From an uncultured Micavibrio sp. (GTDB lineage Bacteria; Pseudomonadota; Alphaproteobacteria; Micavibrionales; UBA1664): a DNA stretch of 6,393 nucleotides. Under the pieces are notes generated by a model. The model was not told the DNA's origin, did no database searches, and saw only the letters and a list, made by a program, of their open reading frames with translations. Made by a program: the position numbers and the translations under genes. Of the stretch, positions 1-6,351 are shown piece by piece; the stretch's first letter is position 1; each line of letters begins with the position of its first letter. Location: positions 1 to 6,393 of the forward strand of contig CAJXOI010000050.1 in NCBI GenBank assembly GCA_913057885.1, in the 5' to 3' direction.

Positions 1-1956
1 ATCTTCATCGGTCTGAACATATTTAGGCAAATAAACAGAAAATGTCGTACCTTTATCTTTCACGCTCTCGACATCAATATACCCGCCTGTTTGACGCACA
101 ATGCCATAGACTGTTGATAAACCAAGTCCCGTCCCCTCCCCAACCTTTTTGGTTGTAAAAAATGGCTCAAAAATGCGCTGTAAAGTCCCATCATCTATGC
201 CGCAGCCGGTGTCTTTAACATGAACGGCAACCCAATGCCCCACGGGGATTGTGTCATTCATTACAGATTTGGATTTTTTCAAAGTGATATTTTCTGTGCT
301 TATTTCCAAATGGCCCTTACCATCCATTGCATCACGAGCGTTTACAGCCAGATTGATCATCACTTGTTCAAATTGTCCTTCATCAACTTTGACATGGTGC
401 AAATCACTTCCATGATGAAGCTCCAGCTCGATTTGAACACCGATCAAACGACGCACAAGGTGCGATAGTTCAGTCAATGTCTCTGTAATGTCCAAAACCT
501 TGGGATTCAATTGTTGTTGACGTGAAAACGCTAAAAGCTGCCTTACCAAATTGGATGCACGATTTGAATTTTGTTTAATTTGTTGAATATCGCCAAAGGA
601 CGGGTCGCCCGGTTTATGGCGCAGCAGTAATAAATCACAAAACCCGATAATTGCGGTCAAAAGATTGTTAAAATCATGCGCAACCCCGCCCGCTAATTGG
701 CCTACGGCCTGCATCTTTTGCGATTGATTAACTTGTTCTTCAAGATTTTTTTGCTCCGTGCGGTCAAAAACCCTGATGGCGACATTGTTTCCCTTCAGTG
801 GACTTGCATAAATTTTGGTTGCTTTAGGACTACCTGATCGGTCAGAGACCATTTCAATATCCACAGGATCTGTCGTTATTTTTTTGTGACGCACATCGCT
901 CATCAGTGATTTGACTTTTTCTTGATCAGCCTCTGACACAAATTCAATGAATTCATGTCCTTCAATGTCGGATGGTTGTAAATTGACTAAATCAGACAGC
1001 ATTTGGTTGGTATCGGAAATTATACCTGATGGGTCAATCATAGCGATACCAATCGGCGATTCATGGAAAAAAATGCGGAAACGATCTTCAGAATCTTTTA
1101 ACGCCTGGGTCATTTCACGCTCAGACGTTAAATCATGGACAACACCGCGCACGCGAACGCGCCCCTCGGCCTCAATCACGATAGACTGATTAATAGACGC
1201 ATCAAAGACCCGTCCCGCAGGGCCTTTTATTTTGACCTCTGCAACCTGTCTTGCGCCGCCGCCGGCTTTTATATCATAGGGGTTTGCGGATTTTGGCGGA
1301 TTTTCTAGATACGAATGCAGTGTTCCGCCCCCAAGCAAAGAGTCAATGTCACTACCCAACCATCTTGCCAATGTCGCGTTAATAAAGGTAAATCGTCCAT
1401 TTTCATCCATGGCATAAAACCCAACAGGGGCATGATCAGTAAAATCGACCAGTTTTTCGCGTTCTTGTCGAATAACCATCTCGACCGAGCGGCGATCCGT
1501 TATATTGTCAAGACGCCAATGAACCGTTCCCAGCCATCCTGCAACCGGTTGTCCCGACAAACGAAACCAGCGCTTTTCCCCTCTCGGCGAAATTGTCTCG
1601 GCCTCCATCGCATCTTCGTGGCCGCGCATGGCGTTTTGGACAAGAGATTCAAAACGATCGATAATATCTTGGTCGCCTTTACTGGCAAATAAATCGCGGA
1701 TGACGTTCAGAGTCGGTTTTTGATCTTCATCACATAAATCTTCAAACGCAGGGTTATAAAAAAGCGTTCGATCTTGGATATCAGTCACCAACCTCGCAGA
1801 GGTCGATCCCAAAAAAATCTCGTTTAAAATCTCTCTGTCACGATATTGTTTTCGATACACAGTCGCATAGAGCCACCCGCCTACGGCAAGCGTTCCAAGA
1901 CCTAATCCAAGAAAAAGGGTGTCAGGTGAGAGCAGATCGATCATTATTTTGATCAT
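1..1956 (-). CDS. cckA: CckA-type hybrid sensor histidine kinase (3' end outside window)
   Basis: This is a cytoplasmic-facing sensor kinase. In relatives CckA phosphorylates ChpT, which passes phosphate to CtrA, the cell-cycle and flagellar regulator. The 652 codons present show a short N-terminus with one likely membrane helix (about residues 11-33) and three PAS-like regions (about 43-155, 165-278 and 288-400). The dimerisation/phosphoacceptor segment VGQLAGGVAHDFNNLLTAI follows, with His427. The ATPase domain has an N box NLAVNARDAM (535-544), DTGCGI (582-587), EPFFTTK (597-603) and GEGTGLGLS (606-614). The H-box wording and the NLAVNARD box are typical of CckA. The frame is still open at base 1, where the family's receiver domain would follow. 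The ATG at 1956-1954 has GGGGAA seven bases upstream. It lies 27 bases after flhB in the same direction, so co-transcription is likely. Caulobacter CckA has two membrane helices and two PAS domains, so the sensory half here differs. A CckA-like paralogue is possible but less likely. Confidence 0.9.
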   Translation of the reverse strand, partial: MIKIMIDLLSPDTLFLGLGLGTLAVGGWLYATVYRKQYRDREILNEIFLGSTSARLVTDIQDRTLFYNPAFEDLCDEDQKPTLNVIRDLFASKGDQDIIDRFESLVQNAMRGHEDAMEAETISPRGEKRWFRLSGQPVAGWLGTVHWRLDNITDRRSVEMVIRQEREKLVDFTDHAPVGFYAMDENGRFTFINATLARWLGSDIDSLLGGGTLHSYLENPPKSANPYDIKAGGGARQVAEVKIKGPAGRVFDASINQSIVIEAEGRVRVRGVVHDLTSEREMTQALKDSEDRFRIFFHESPIGIAMIDPSGIISDTNQMLSDLVNLQPSDIEGHEFIEFVSEADQEKVKSLMSDVRHKKITTDPVDIEMVSDRSGSPKATKIYASPLKGNNVAIRVFDRTEQKNLEEQVNQSQKMQAVGQLAGGVAHDFNNLLTAIIGFCDLLLLRHKPGDPSFGDIQQIKQNSNRASNLVRQLLAFSRQQQLNPKVLDITETLTELSHLVRRLIGVQIELELHHGSDLHHVKVDEGQFEQVMINLAVNARDAMDGKGHLEISTENITLKKSKSVMNDTIPVGHWVAVHVKDTGCGIDDGTLQRIFEPFFTTKKVGEGTGLGLSTVYGIVRQTGGYIDVESVKDKGTTFSVYLPKYVQTDED

Positions 1957-1963
1957 GCCATAT

Positions 1964-1969
1964 TCCCCA
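1964..1969 (-). promoter_or_regulatory. Ribosome binding site of cckA
   Basis: The minus strand reads GGGGAA, seven bases before the ATG at 1956-1954. It supports that start over the out-of-frame ATG at 1961-1959 and the in-frame ATG five codons in (Met5). It lies in the 27-base gap after the flhB stop. Confidence 0.55.
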
Positions 1970-1983
1970 AACAGGCGGAAAGA

Positions 1984-3054
1984 TTATTTTAATTTGCCTT
2001 TGAGGCGGTAAACATAGGATATAATTTCAGCCACAGCCTGGTAGTGCTCCATCGGGATAGTTTCATCAATTTCTACAGTGTCATAGAGAGCGCGAGCTAA
2101 AGGCTTGTTCTCAACCAATTCAACATCATTTTCCCTGGCGATCTCACGGATACGGGCAGCGACTTTATCCACCCCTTTCGCAACACAAAGCGGCGCATCC
2201 ATCGTATCACCATCATATTTTAAGGCGATCGCGTAATGAGTTGGGTTTGTAATAACAACCGTTGCATCAGGAACGGATTGGATCATCCTTTGTTGTGCTT
2301 TTTGCATCCGTAATTGTCTTAACTTGGCCTTGATATGCGGGTCACCCTCTGTTTGACGGTGTTCGTCTTTCACCTCTTTACGAGACATCCGCATTTTTTT
2401 CATATGCTCCATTCGTTGGTAAAGGACATCTAGAACGGCCAGAACAAACAAAACAATCAAAACTCCTGCCATCATGCGGAACAATAAGGCCCAGAATTCA
2501 TCCAAAATCTGCGGCAGAGGCAGCCCAACATAATGGTCAATCGATTGAAAAAAAGGATAGAGCAAAATCACGCTAATTGCCGCAACAATACTTATTTTCA
2601 ATATACCCTTAACGAATTCAAAAATTGACCGCATGGAAAACAGACGTTTAAACCCCGCAATCGGTGATATTTTGCTCAGCTTTGGCTTAATGCTCTCGGG
2701 AGCGATCATAGGGCCAACCTGAATAATTCCCGCACCAATGGCCGCAATGATGAATATGATAATAGGGACAAACAAAGCTGCCGCAACATCCATGAATAAT
2801 TCTCGCAAAACCTTACCGATCCCCCCTGATGCGCCATGTAATTGAAAACTATTGATCAAAAGCGTTTTAAAGGTATCTGCCATAGAGGCCATCATTGTCC
2901 CGCCCAAAGATAATAAAACAATCGTCCCCACCAATAGCATGACCCAGTTATTCATCTCTTTACTGAGTGGAACTTCACCTTTCTTTCGGGAATCCTCCAA
3001 TTTTTTTGCGGTGGGTTCTTCGGTTTTTTGTGAGTCATCTTCATCATTTGCCAT
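1984..3054 (-). CDS. flhB: Flagellar type III export switch protein FlhB
   Basis: FlhB is an inner-membrane part of the flagellar export gate. It switches secretion from rod/hook to filament substrates. The 356-residue length is normal. A charged N-terminus with the family's EEPTAKKLEDSRKKGEVP signature (12-29) precedes four hydrophobic helices at about 36-52, 88-112, 150-170 and 189-212. The linker and cytoplasmic domain (about 213-356) carry the autocleavage motif NPTH at 270-273, in the usual context VVITNPTHYAIAL. The family is known to cleave itself between Asn and Pro here, and the intact motif implies the same. The late PLARALYDTVEID segment (318-330) is also typical. The start lies 12 bases after the fliR stop with only a weak AGG-containing ribosome site, so translational coupling to fliR is likely. 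Non-flagellar injectisome homologues (SctU) are excluded by the neighbouring flagellar genes. Confidence 0.97.
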   Translation of the reverse strand: MANDEDDSQKTEEPTAKKLEDSRKKGEVPLSKEMNNWVMLLVGTIVLLSLGGTMMASMADTFKTLLINSFQLHGASGGIGKVLRELFMDVAAALFVPIIIFIIAAIGAGIIQVGPMIAPESIKPKLSKISPIAGFKRLFSMRSIFEFVKGILKISIVAAISVILLYPFFQSIDHYVGLPLPQILDEFWALLFRMMAGVLIVLFVLAVLDVLYQRMEHMKKMRMSRKEVKDEHRQTEGDPHIKAKLRQLRMQKAQQRMIQSVPDATVVITNPTHYAIALKYDGDTMDAPLCVAKGVDKVAARIREIARENDVELVENKPLARALYDTVEIDETIPMEHYQAVAEIISYVYRLKGKLK

Positions 3055-3066
3055 GATCTAAGCCTA

Positions 3067-3840
3067 TCATATCGATCTAAAGAATAACTGAAGAGCCTCG
3101 TCATAATGCGATAACCAAAAAAGCATCATCGCAGAAATAACCATGAAAAAGACAATCGCACCCAGCGTCAGTTGAAGAGGGAGTGCAATCAAAAATACCT
3201 GAATTTGCGGCATCAGACGTCCCAAAACACCCATCGCAATATATAGGAAAAGCGCTACAATGATAAATGGCGCGGCCATGTAAAACCCAATTGCGAAGCT
3301 GTCTGAAACGGCTTTGGCGATTATCTGAGCCATGCCCCCCGCAAGGGGAATACCTTCAGATGCAGGGAAAGCTTGATAACTACTGACAATGCCGTAAATC
3401 AACATGTGGTGTAGATTTGTTGCGAATAAAAGCATCACACCTGTGATAGATAAAAACACCCCGACCAACGACCCTTGAGAGGCAAATTGGGGGTTAAACA
3501 ACATCACGTTTGCCGTACCAATACTCATGGAAATCAGCATCCCCGCAACATCAAGAGCAGCAACAAAAATTCTGGCAACTGTGCCGATCAATAATCCAAT
3601 GACCATTTCTGAAATAATCAATTGTATTAACATGCCGTTGCTTGTGACCTCAGGTAAATATTGCGCAGACACAGGCGCCAAAACAACGGCAAATGATAAT
3701 GCAAACAGTATCCGGACATTCGGCGACACAAACCCGTCACCAATGCCGGGCATCAACATCAAAGTTGTCCCAACACGTGCAAAAGTCAGGATATAGATAA
3801 TAATTTGATTAAGAACAAATTCTTCAAGAAGGGACTGCAT
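3067..3840 (-). CDS. fliR: Flagellar export gate protein FliR
   Basis: FliR is a polytopic inner-membrane protein that, with FliP and FliQ, builds the export gate inside the MS ring. The 257-residue length is typical. Hydrophobic segments lie at about 11-31, 42-57, 70-95, 125-140, 176-203 and 212-240. The family signature near the end, GRLMPQIQVFLIALPLQ (207-223), matches the conserved G-R-x-x-P-Q-x-x-V-F pattern. The early ARVGTTLMLMPGIGD stretch (21-35) is also characteristic. The ATG at 3840-3838 is only six bases after the fliQ stop. The G-rich run GGTGGGGGG formed by the last fliQ codons provides the probable ribosome site, suggesting coupled translation. It is followed by flhB after 12 bases. 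Nothing in it looks truncated or degenerate. Confidence 0.96.
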   Translation of the reverse strand: MQSLLEEFVLNQIIIYILTFARVGTTLMLMPGIGDGFVSPNVRILFALSFAVVLAPVSAQYLPEVTSNGMLIQLIISEMVIGLLIGTVARIFVAALDVAGMLISMSIGTANVMLFNPQFASQGSLVGVFLSITGVMLLFATNLHHMLIYGIVSSYQAFPASEGIPLAGGMAQIIAKAVSDSFAIGFYMAAPFIIVALFLYIAMGVLGRLMPQIQVFLIALPLQLTLGAIVFFMVISAMMLFWLSHYDEALQLFFRSI

Positions 3841-3846
3841 TGCGGC

Positions 3847-4125
3847 TTACCCCCCACCGGGATTGCCGGCAATAATGACATCGGCCAAGAACTCCATATA
3901 TTCCGTCATTTTGATAGAAAATGTCGGCATCATAACGAAAATTGCCGCAAAAATAGCAATGATTTTAGGCACAAATGCCAAAGTCATTTCCTGAATTTGG
4001 GTCAAGGCCTGAAACAACGCCACAATCAAACCAACAACCAGCCCGACCATCATAACAGGCACACCGATTTGTATGATCATGAGAATAGCATTTTGAGCCA
4101 AGCCAACGATTTCTGCTTCATTCAT
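3847..4125 (-). CDS. fliQ: Flagellar export gate protein FliQ
   Basis: FliQ is a small membrane protein of the FliPQR export gate. From the ATG at 4125-4123 the product is 92 residues, matching the family's usual length of about 90. It begins MNEAEIVGLAQNAI, as FliQ proteins do. Two hydrophobic helices (about 15-38 and 52-72) flank the hallmark LFQALTQIQEMTLAFVPKI (37-55). The frame stays open upstream to an ATG at 4206, but that would add 27 non-conserved residues rich in Arg, Phe and Ile and would run through the likely promoter, so I prefer the inner start. No strong ribosome site is visible before it. This is the first gene of the fliQ-fliR-flhB(-cckA) unit, cut off from flgB-flgC-fliE by an opposite-strand gene, so it needs its own promoter. 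The tail ends in Gly-Gly-Gly, whose codons overlap the fliR ribosome site. Confidence 0.95.
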   Translation of the reverse strand: MNEAEIVGLAQNAILMIIQIGVPVMMVGLVVGLIVALFQALTQIQEMTLAFVPKIIAIFAAIFVMMPTFSIKMTEYMEFLADVIIAGNPGGG

Positions 4126-4169
4126 AATAATCAGTATGCATGGGAATGCCCTTACAAACAAGAAACGAT

Positions 4170-4184
4170 TCAAACGGTTTTTAA
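4170..4184 (-). promoter_or_regulatory. Near-match to a CtrA binding site
   Basis: On the minus strand the sequence is TTAA-N7-TTGA, one base off the CtrA pattern TTAA-N7-TTAA. It overlaps the candidate -10 of fliQ and the expected transcription start. CtrA is known to act directly at the fliQ promoter of Caulobacter, which is why I noted it. One mismatch in an AT-rich gap is weak evidence. The site could equally serve the divergent gene that starts at 4223. Confidence 0.25.
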
Positions 4185-4206
4185 GTATTGACGTAATGCA
4201 TATCAA
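4178..4206 (-). promoter_or_regulatory. Candidate sigma-70-like promoter of fliQ-fliR-flhB-cckA
   Basis: On the minus strand, TTGATA (4206-4201) is followed by a 17-base spacer and TAAAAA (4183-4178). The first matches the -35 consensus at five of six positions and the second matches the -10 at four of six. Transcription would begin near 4171, giving a leader of about 46 bases before the fliQ ATG. A promoter is expected here, because the gene immediately upstream of fliQ runs the other way. The region is AT-rich, so a chance match is possible. Confidence 0.4.
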
Positions 4207-4222
4207 AGGTTAAAGAGAAGGA

Positions 4223-5116
4223 ATGGCATCCGCATCGCTTCACCAAACTTTCGCAAATTGGGTGGATTACCCACCATTAAATCCATACGCCACTTTCGTT
4301 TTTACGAAAATTTGTCTAACCGCTTTTAAAAACAAAGAATTTGATGCACCGGAATTTGATGCCATTCCGGATGACCAGTGGCATGGCTTTACCTTTAACG
4401 AGGGACAAAGCCTTGTTTCAAATGTTCGTGAATTAGAAACACAATGTCAAAAACAGATCTATGACATTCACATGGCCCAATTCGGCCTTCTGGCGGGCTA
4501 CAGGGAATATTTATTAGATGGCATAAAGCTTTTGAGATTTCTAAAGCATATTGCGGGTGACCAACGCAATGAAGTGGTGTCTTTGTCCTCTCACTTGGAA
4601 AAACAAGCCAAAGCTATGAGAAGGAGTATGGCTGTAACAGTTGAAAATGAGGTTCATTTCGCCAATATTACCGGCACAAAAGCGCAGTTACCGATAATCA
4701 TGGAGCGCCACTCACACTATATTCCAAAAACTTATTATATTCCTCTTGGACATACAGAAGAAGTCATCCCCTTTATCAAGTTGCAACATGCCCGGATGGA
4801 AGAAAAAGGCCAACATATTCTTAATACGCAATTAGGAATGATCCAAAGGCAAATGCTTCTCTACCGTGAATTTGCCATGCGTGGTGTCTATCCTGTTTTT
4901 CCGCATATGCCGGAATTGAACGAAGTGTCGCCAGAAATGCGCCATGAATTCATATGCCATAGACTGTCTGATATGTTAGAAGGGTATTCCGAGCGCCGGC
5001 ATCACATGCAGGCTGATGCAGATTCATTTATCGCAATTGCGCATCAACTTTTTCCAAATTACGCTACTCTCATTGATGATAAAGCGGGATATTACGGCCA
5101 GAGGCCTAAGCCTTAG
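4223..5116 (+). CDS. Uncharacterised 297-residue protein within the flagellar cluster
   Basis: I do not recognise this protein. It has no signal peptide and no membrane helix, so it is probably cytoplasmic. An N-terminal part rich in aromatic residues and prolines (about 1-60) precedes long segments that look helical (about 62-145, 180-220 and 235-275). Histidines are frequent (17 of 297, for example 163, 165, 260 and 261), with Cys at 31, 75 and 245, but I see no clear metal-binding or catalytic motif. The ATG at 4223 follows GAGAAGGA with almost no spacing. An in-frame stop at 4211 rules out a longer form, and GTG at codon 14 is a possible alternative start. It runs against all neighbours. 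It diverges from fliQ across 97 bases, and its TAG overlaps the fliE TAA. The long uninterrupted frame with ordinary composition argues for a real gene. A flagellar role is only suggested by position. Confidence 0.8.
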   Translation: MASASLHQTFANWVDYPPLNPYATFVFTKICLTAFKNKEFDAPEFDAIPDDQWHGFTFNEGQSLVSNVRELETQCQKQIYDIHMAQFGLLAGYREYLLDGIKLLRFLKHIAGDQRNEVVSLSSHLEKQAKAMRRSMAVTVENEVHFANITGTKAQLPIIMERHSHYIPKTYYIPLGHTEEVIPFIKLQHARMEEKGQHILNTQLGMIQRQMLLYREFAMRGVYPVFPHMPELNEVSPEMRHEFICHRLSDMLEGYSERRHHMQADADSFIAIAHQLFPNYATLIDDKAGYYGQRPKP

Positions 5117-5424
5117 ATCGGCATGCGCATAATTTCTTGGTAAGCACCAATCACACGGTCACGCACGGCAACCGCTGTTTGTAGCACAACCTCGGCCTCT
5201 GTCACTGCCTGAACAACGTCAACAATGTTGGCTTCACCGGTAACGGCTTTGGCGGACATTTCTTCGGATTTTGACTGCGTATCAACAATTTGTTCCACCC
5301 CGGCCTTGAGTAAAGATCCAAAAGAAACTTCATCTTCACGCGCATTACTAACACCGCTTGTCGCGATGTTCGCCGTGTTTTGATATAAGGCCGCAGCCTG
5401 TTGCCCGATTGGATTATTGATCAT
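5113..5424 (-). CDS. fliE: Flagellar hook-basal body protein FliE
   Basis: FliE is the small periplasmic adaptor joining the MS ring and export gate to the proximal rod. It is exported by the flagellar type III system. The 103-residue length is typical. The N-terminus is variable, and the family signature fills the C-terminal half: VDVVQAVTEAEVVLQTAVAV (68-87) followed by RDRVIGAYQEIMRMPI (88-103). The last residues, EIMRMPI, are near-invariant in FliE. The ATG at 5424-5422 follows AAGAAAG at a usable distance. It is the last gene of the flgB-flgC-fliE run, starting 39 bases after flgC. Its TAA (5115-5113) overlaps the TAG of the convergent 297-residue gene, leaving no space for a separate terminator. 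Confidence 0.97.
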   Translation of the reverse strand: MINNPIGQQAAALYQNTANIATSGVSNAREDEVSFGSLLKAGVEQIVDTQSKSEEMSAKAVTGEANIVDVVQAVTEAEVVLQTAVAVRDRVIGAYQEIMRMPI

Positions 5425-5463
5425 AATAGTCTTTCTTCATTAAGAGTATATCATATGTTGTTA

Positions 5464-5874
5464 CTATTTTCCTAAGAGGTCAATTGTTTTACCCAACATA
5501 GATTTTGAGATATTCATCATCCCCAAATTCGCCTCGTATGACCTCTGTGCTTCACGCATATCCATTGATTCAATCAATGTATTGATTTTTGGTAAACGGA
5601 TATAACCATTTTCATCCGCACCCGGATGCGATGGTTGATATTTCAAACGAAATTCACCTTGGCGTTCATATATGCGATCAACGGCCACTTTTTCAACGCC
5701 ACTGGCACGGTCCAATTCATTTTTAAAAATCACTGTCTTGCGCTGATAAGGTTCGGCATTTGGTGTATTTGCCGCCGTATCGGCATTGGCAATATTCTGC
5801 GAAATTACACGGATACGGTCACCCTGCGCTTTCATCCCCGAAGCTGAAATTTGCATCGCATCTAAAACATTCAT
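5464..5874 (-). CDS. flgC: Flagellar proximal rod protein FlgC
   Basis: FlgC is a rod subunit of the flagellar basal body, exported through the type III gate into the periplasm. It is 136 residues, normal for the family. The N-terminal rod motif ISQNIANADT (24-33) sits inside an amphipathic helix. The central stretch PSHPGADENGYIRLPKIN (81-98) and the C-terminal helix with MDMREAQRSYEANLGMM (104-120) are FlgC hallmarks. The start at 5874-5872 has a strong GAGGAG ribosome site about seven bases away. That favours it over an out-of-frame ATG four bases further on. It follows flgB after 15 bases and precedes fliE by 39 bases. Confidence 0.98.
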   Translation of the reverse strand: MNVLDAMQISASGMKAQGDRIRVISQNIANADTAANTPNAEPYQRKTVIFKNELDRASGVEKVAVDRIYERQGEFRLKYQPSHPGADENGYIRLPKINTLIESMDMREAQRSYEANLGMMNISKSMLGKTIDLLGK

Positions 5875-5881
5875 TTCAAAT

Positions 5882-5887
5882 CTCCTC
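5882..5887 (-). promoter_or_regulatory. Ribosome binding site of flgC
   Basis: The minus strand reads GAGGAG in the 15-base gap between flgB and flgC, seven bases before the ATG at 5874-5872. It is the strongest such site in the window and fixes the flgC start. Confidence 0.7.
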
Positions 5888-5889
5888 TA

Positions 5890-6291
5890 TTACCTGCTTG
5901 CCACCACGGATTTAAGCATCCCGATGTTTTTCCTGTATAAATTTGTCATCAAATTGTAATCGGCTTGTGTTGCTTGCGATTTGATCAATTGTTCTTCCAA
6001 CACGACCGAGTTTTCAGCCGGTGCCGTTTCGTAAACATTTCTGGATTCACGATTATCTGGCTCTTGCATACCGCGACCGGCAATGTGTTGAGAATTGGTT
6101 TTGACCTGACCGATCATTGGCTTGTTTTTCGCCGCACGCATAACATCACCAAAATCTACCTCTGTTAAGTCACTTGGACGGTAATTTGGTGTGTCTGCAT
6201 TCGCGATATTTGCGGAAATAACGGTTTGACGCTGGTTTAACCAAGCCATCTTGCCGCCGATCCCTTTCATCAATCCAATATTTTCAAGCAT
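5890..6291 (-). CDS. flgB: Flagellar proximal rod protein FlgB
   Basis: FlgB is the most membrane-proximal of the rod subunits in the flagellar basal body, exported by the type III apparatus. It is 133 residues, a usual length. The rod-family motif ANIANADTPNYRPSDL (27-42) is near the N-terminus. The middle (about 55-92) is polar and variable, as expected. The C-terminal part NSVVLEEQLIKSQATQADY (94-112) followed by NLMTNLYRKNIGMLKSVV is typical of FlgB. The ATG at 6291-6289 follows GAGGAT by five bases. It is the first gene of flgB-flgC-fliE and lies just downstream of a sigma-54-type promoter. Nothing unusual is seen in the coding sequence. Confidence 0.97.
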   Translation of the reverse strand: MLENIGLMKGIGGKMAWLNQRQTVISANIANADTPNYRPSDLTEVDFGDVMRAAKNKPMIGQVKTNSQHIAGRGMQEPDNRESRNVYETAPAENSVVLEEQLIKSQATQADYNLMTNLYRKNIGMLKSVVASR

Positions 6292-6296
6292 CTTTT

Positions 6297-6302
6297 ATCC
6301 TC
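6297..6302 (-). promoter_or_regulatory. Ribosome binding site of flgB
   Basis: The minus strand reads GAGGAT, five bases before the ATG at 6291-6289, within GTGAGGAT. It supports this start codon. Confidence 0.6.
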
Positions 6303-6335
6303 ACCCTAAATTTGCTATGGTTTCACGGTTAATTA

Positions 6336-6351
6336 TGCAGAAAGCATGCCA
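6336..6351 (-). promoter_or_regulatory. Sigma-54 (-24/-12) promoter of flgB-flgC-fliE
   Basis: The minus strand reads TGGCATGCTTTCTGCA. Against the consensus TGGCACG-N4-TTGCA it differs at two positions, and the essential GG (6350-6349) and GC (6338-6337) have exactly the required spacing. Transcription would start near 6326, giving a leader of about 35 bases before the flgB ATG. RpoN with an activator such as FlbD drives rod and hook genes in several alphaproteobacteria, so the location fits. The activator site would probably lie beyond 6393. Confidence 0.7.

Noticed and set aside
1315..1692. 125-codon plus-strand open frame antisense to cckA
   Set aside because: It lies wholly inside the strongly supported kinase gene, resembles no family and has no ribosome site; it is a shadow frame.
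4137..4152. Sigma-54-like AGGGCATTCCCATGCA before fliQ on the minus strand
   Set aside because: GG and TGC have the right spacing but the flanking consensus bases do not match. The start would fall at or next to the fliQ ATG.
3805..4191. 128-codon plus-strand open frame across fliR, fliQ and the divergent gap
   Set aside because: The composition is a low-complexity His/Asn/Gln-rich by-product of antisense membrane-protein codons, and it overlaps two certain genes.
3847..4206. Longer fliQ start at ATG 4206 (119 residues)
   Set aside because: The extra 27 residues do not resemble FliQ and cover the likely promoter. The inner ATG at 4125 gives the usual length and N-terminus.
4188..4216. TTGACG-N17-TAAAGA as a plus-strand promoter for the 297-residue gene
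   Set aside because: The -10 match is poor and overlaps the ribosome site. It would force a leaderless transcript starting at the ATG. The true promoter of this gene is not clear.
5102..5116. Small hairpins (AGGC-CTAA-GCCT, CTAAG-C-CTTAG) at the fliE/unknown gene junction as a terminator
   Set aside because: Stems are only four to five pairs, the CTAAG/CTTAG one has a single-base loop, and no T run follows on either strand.
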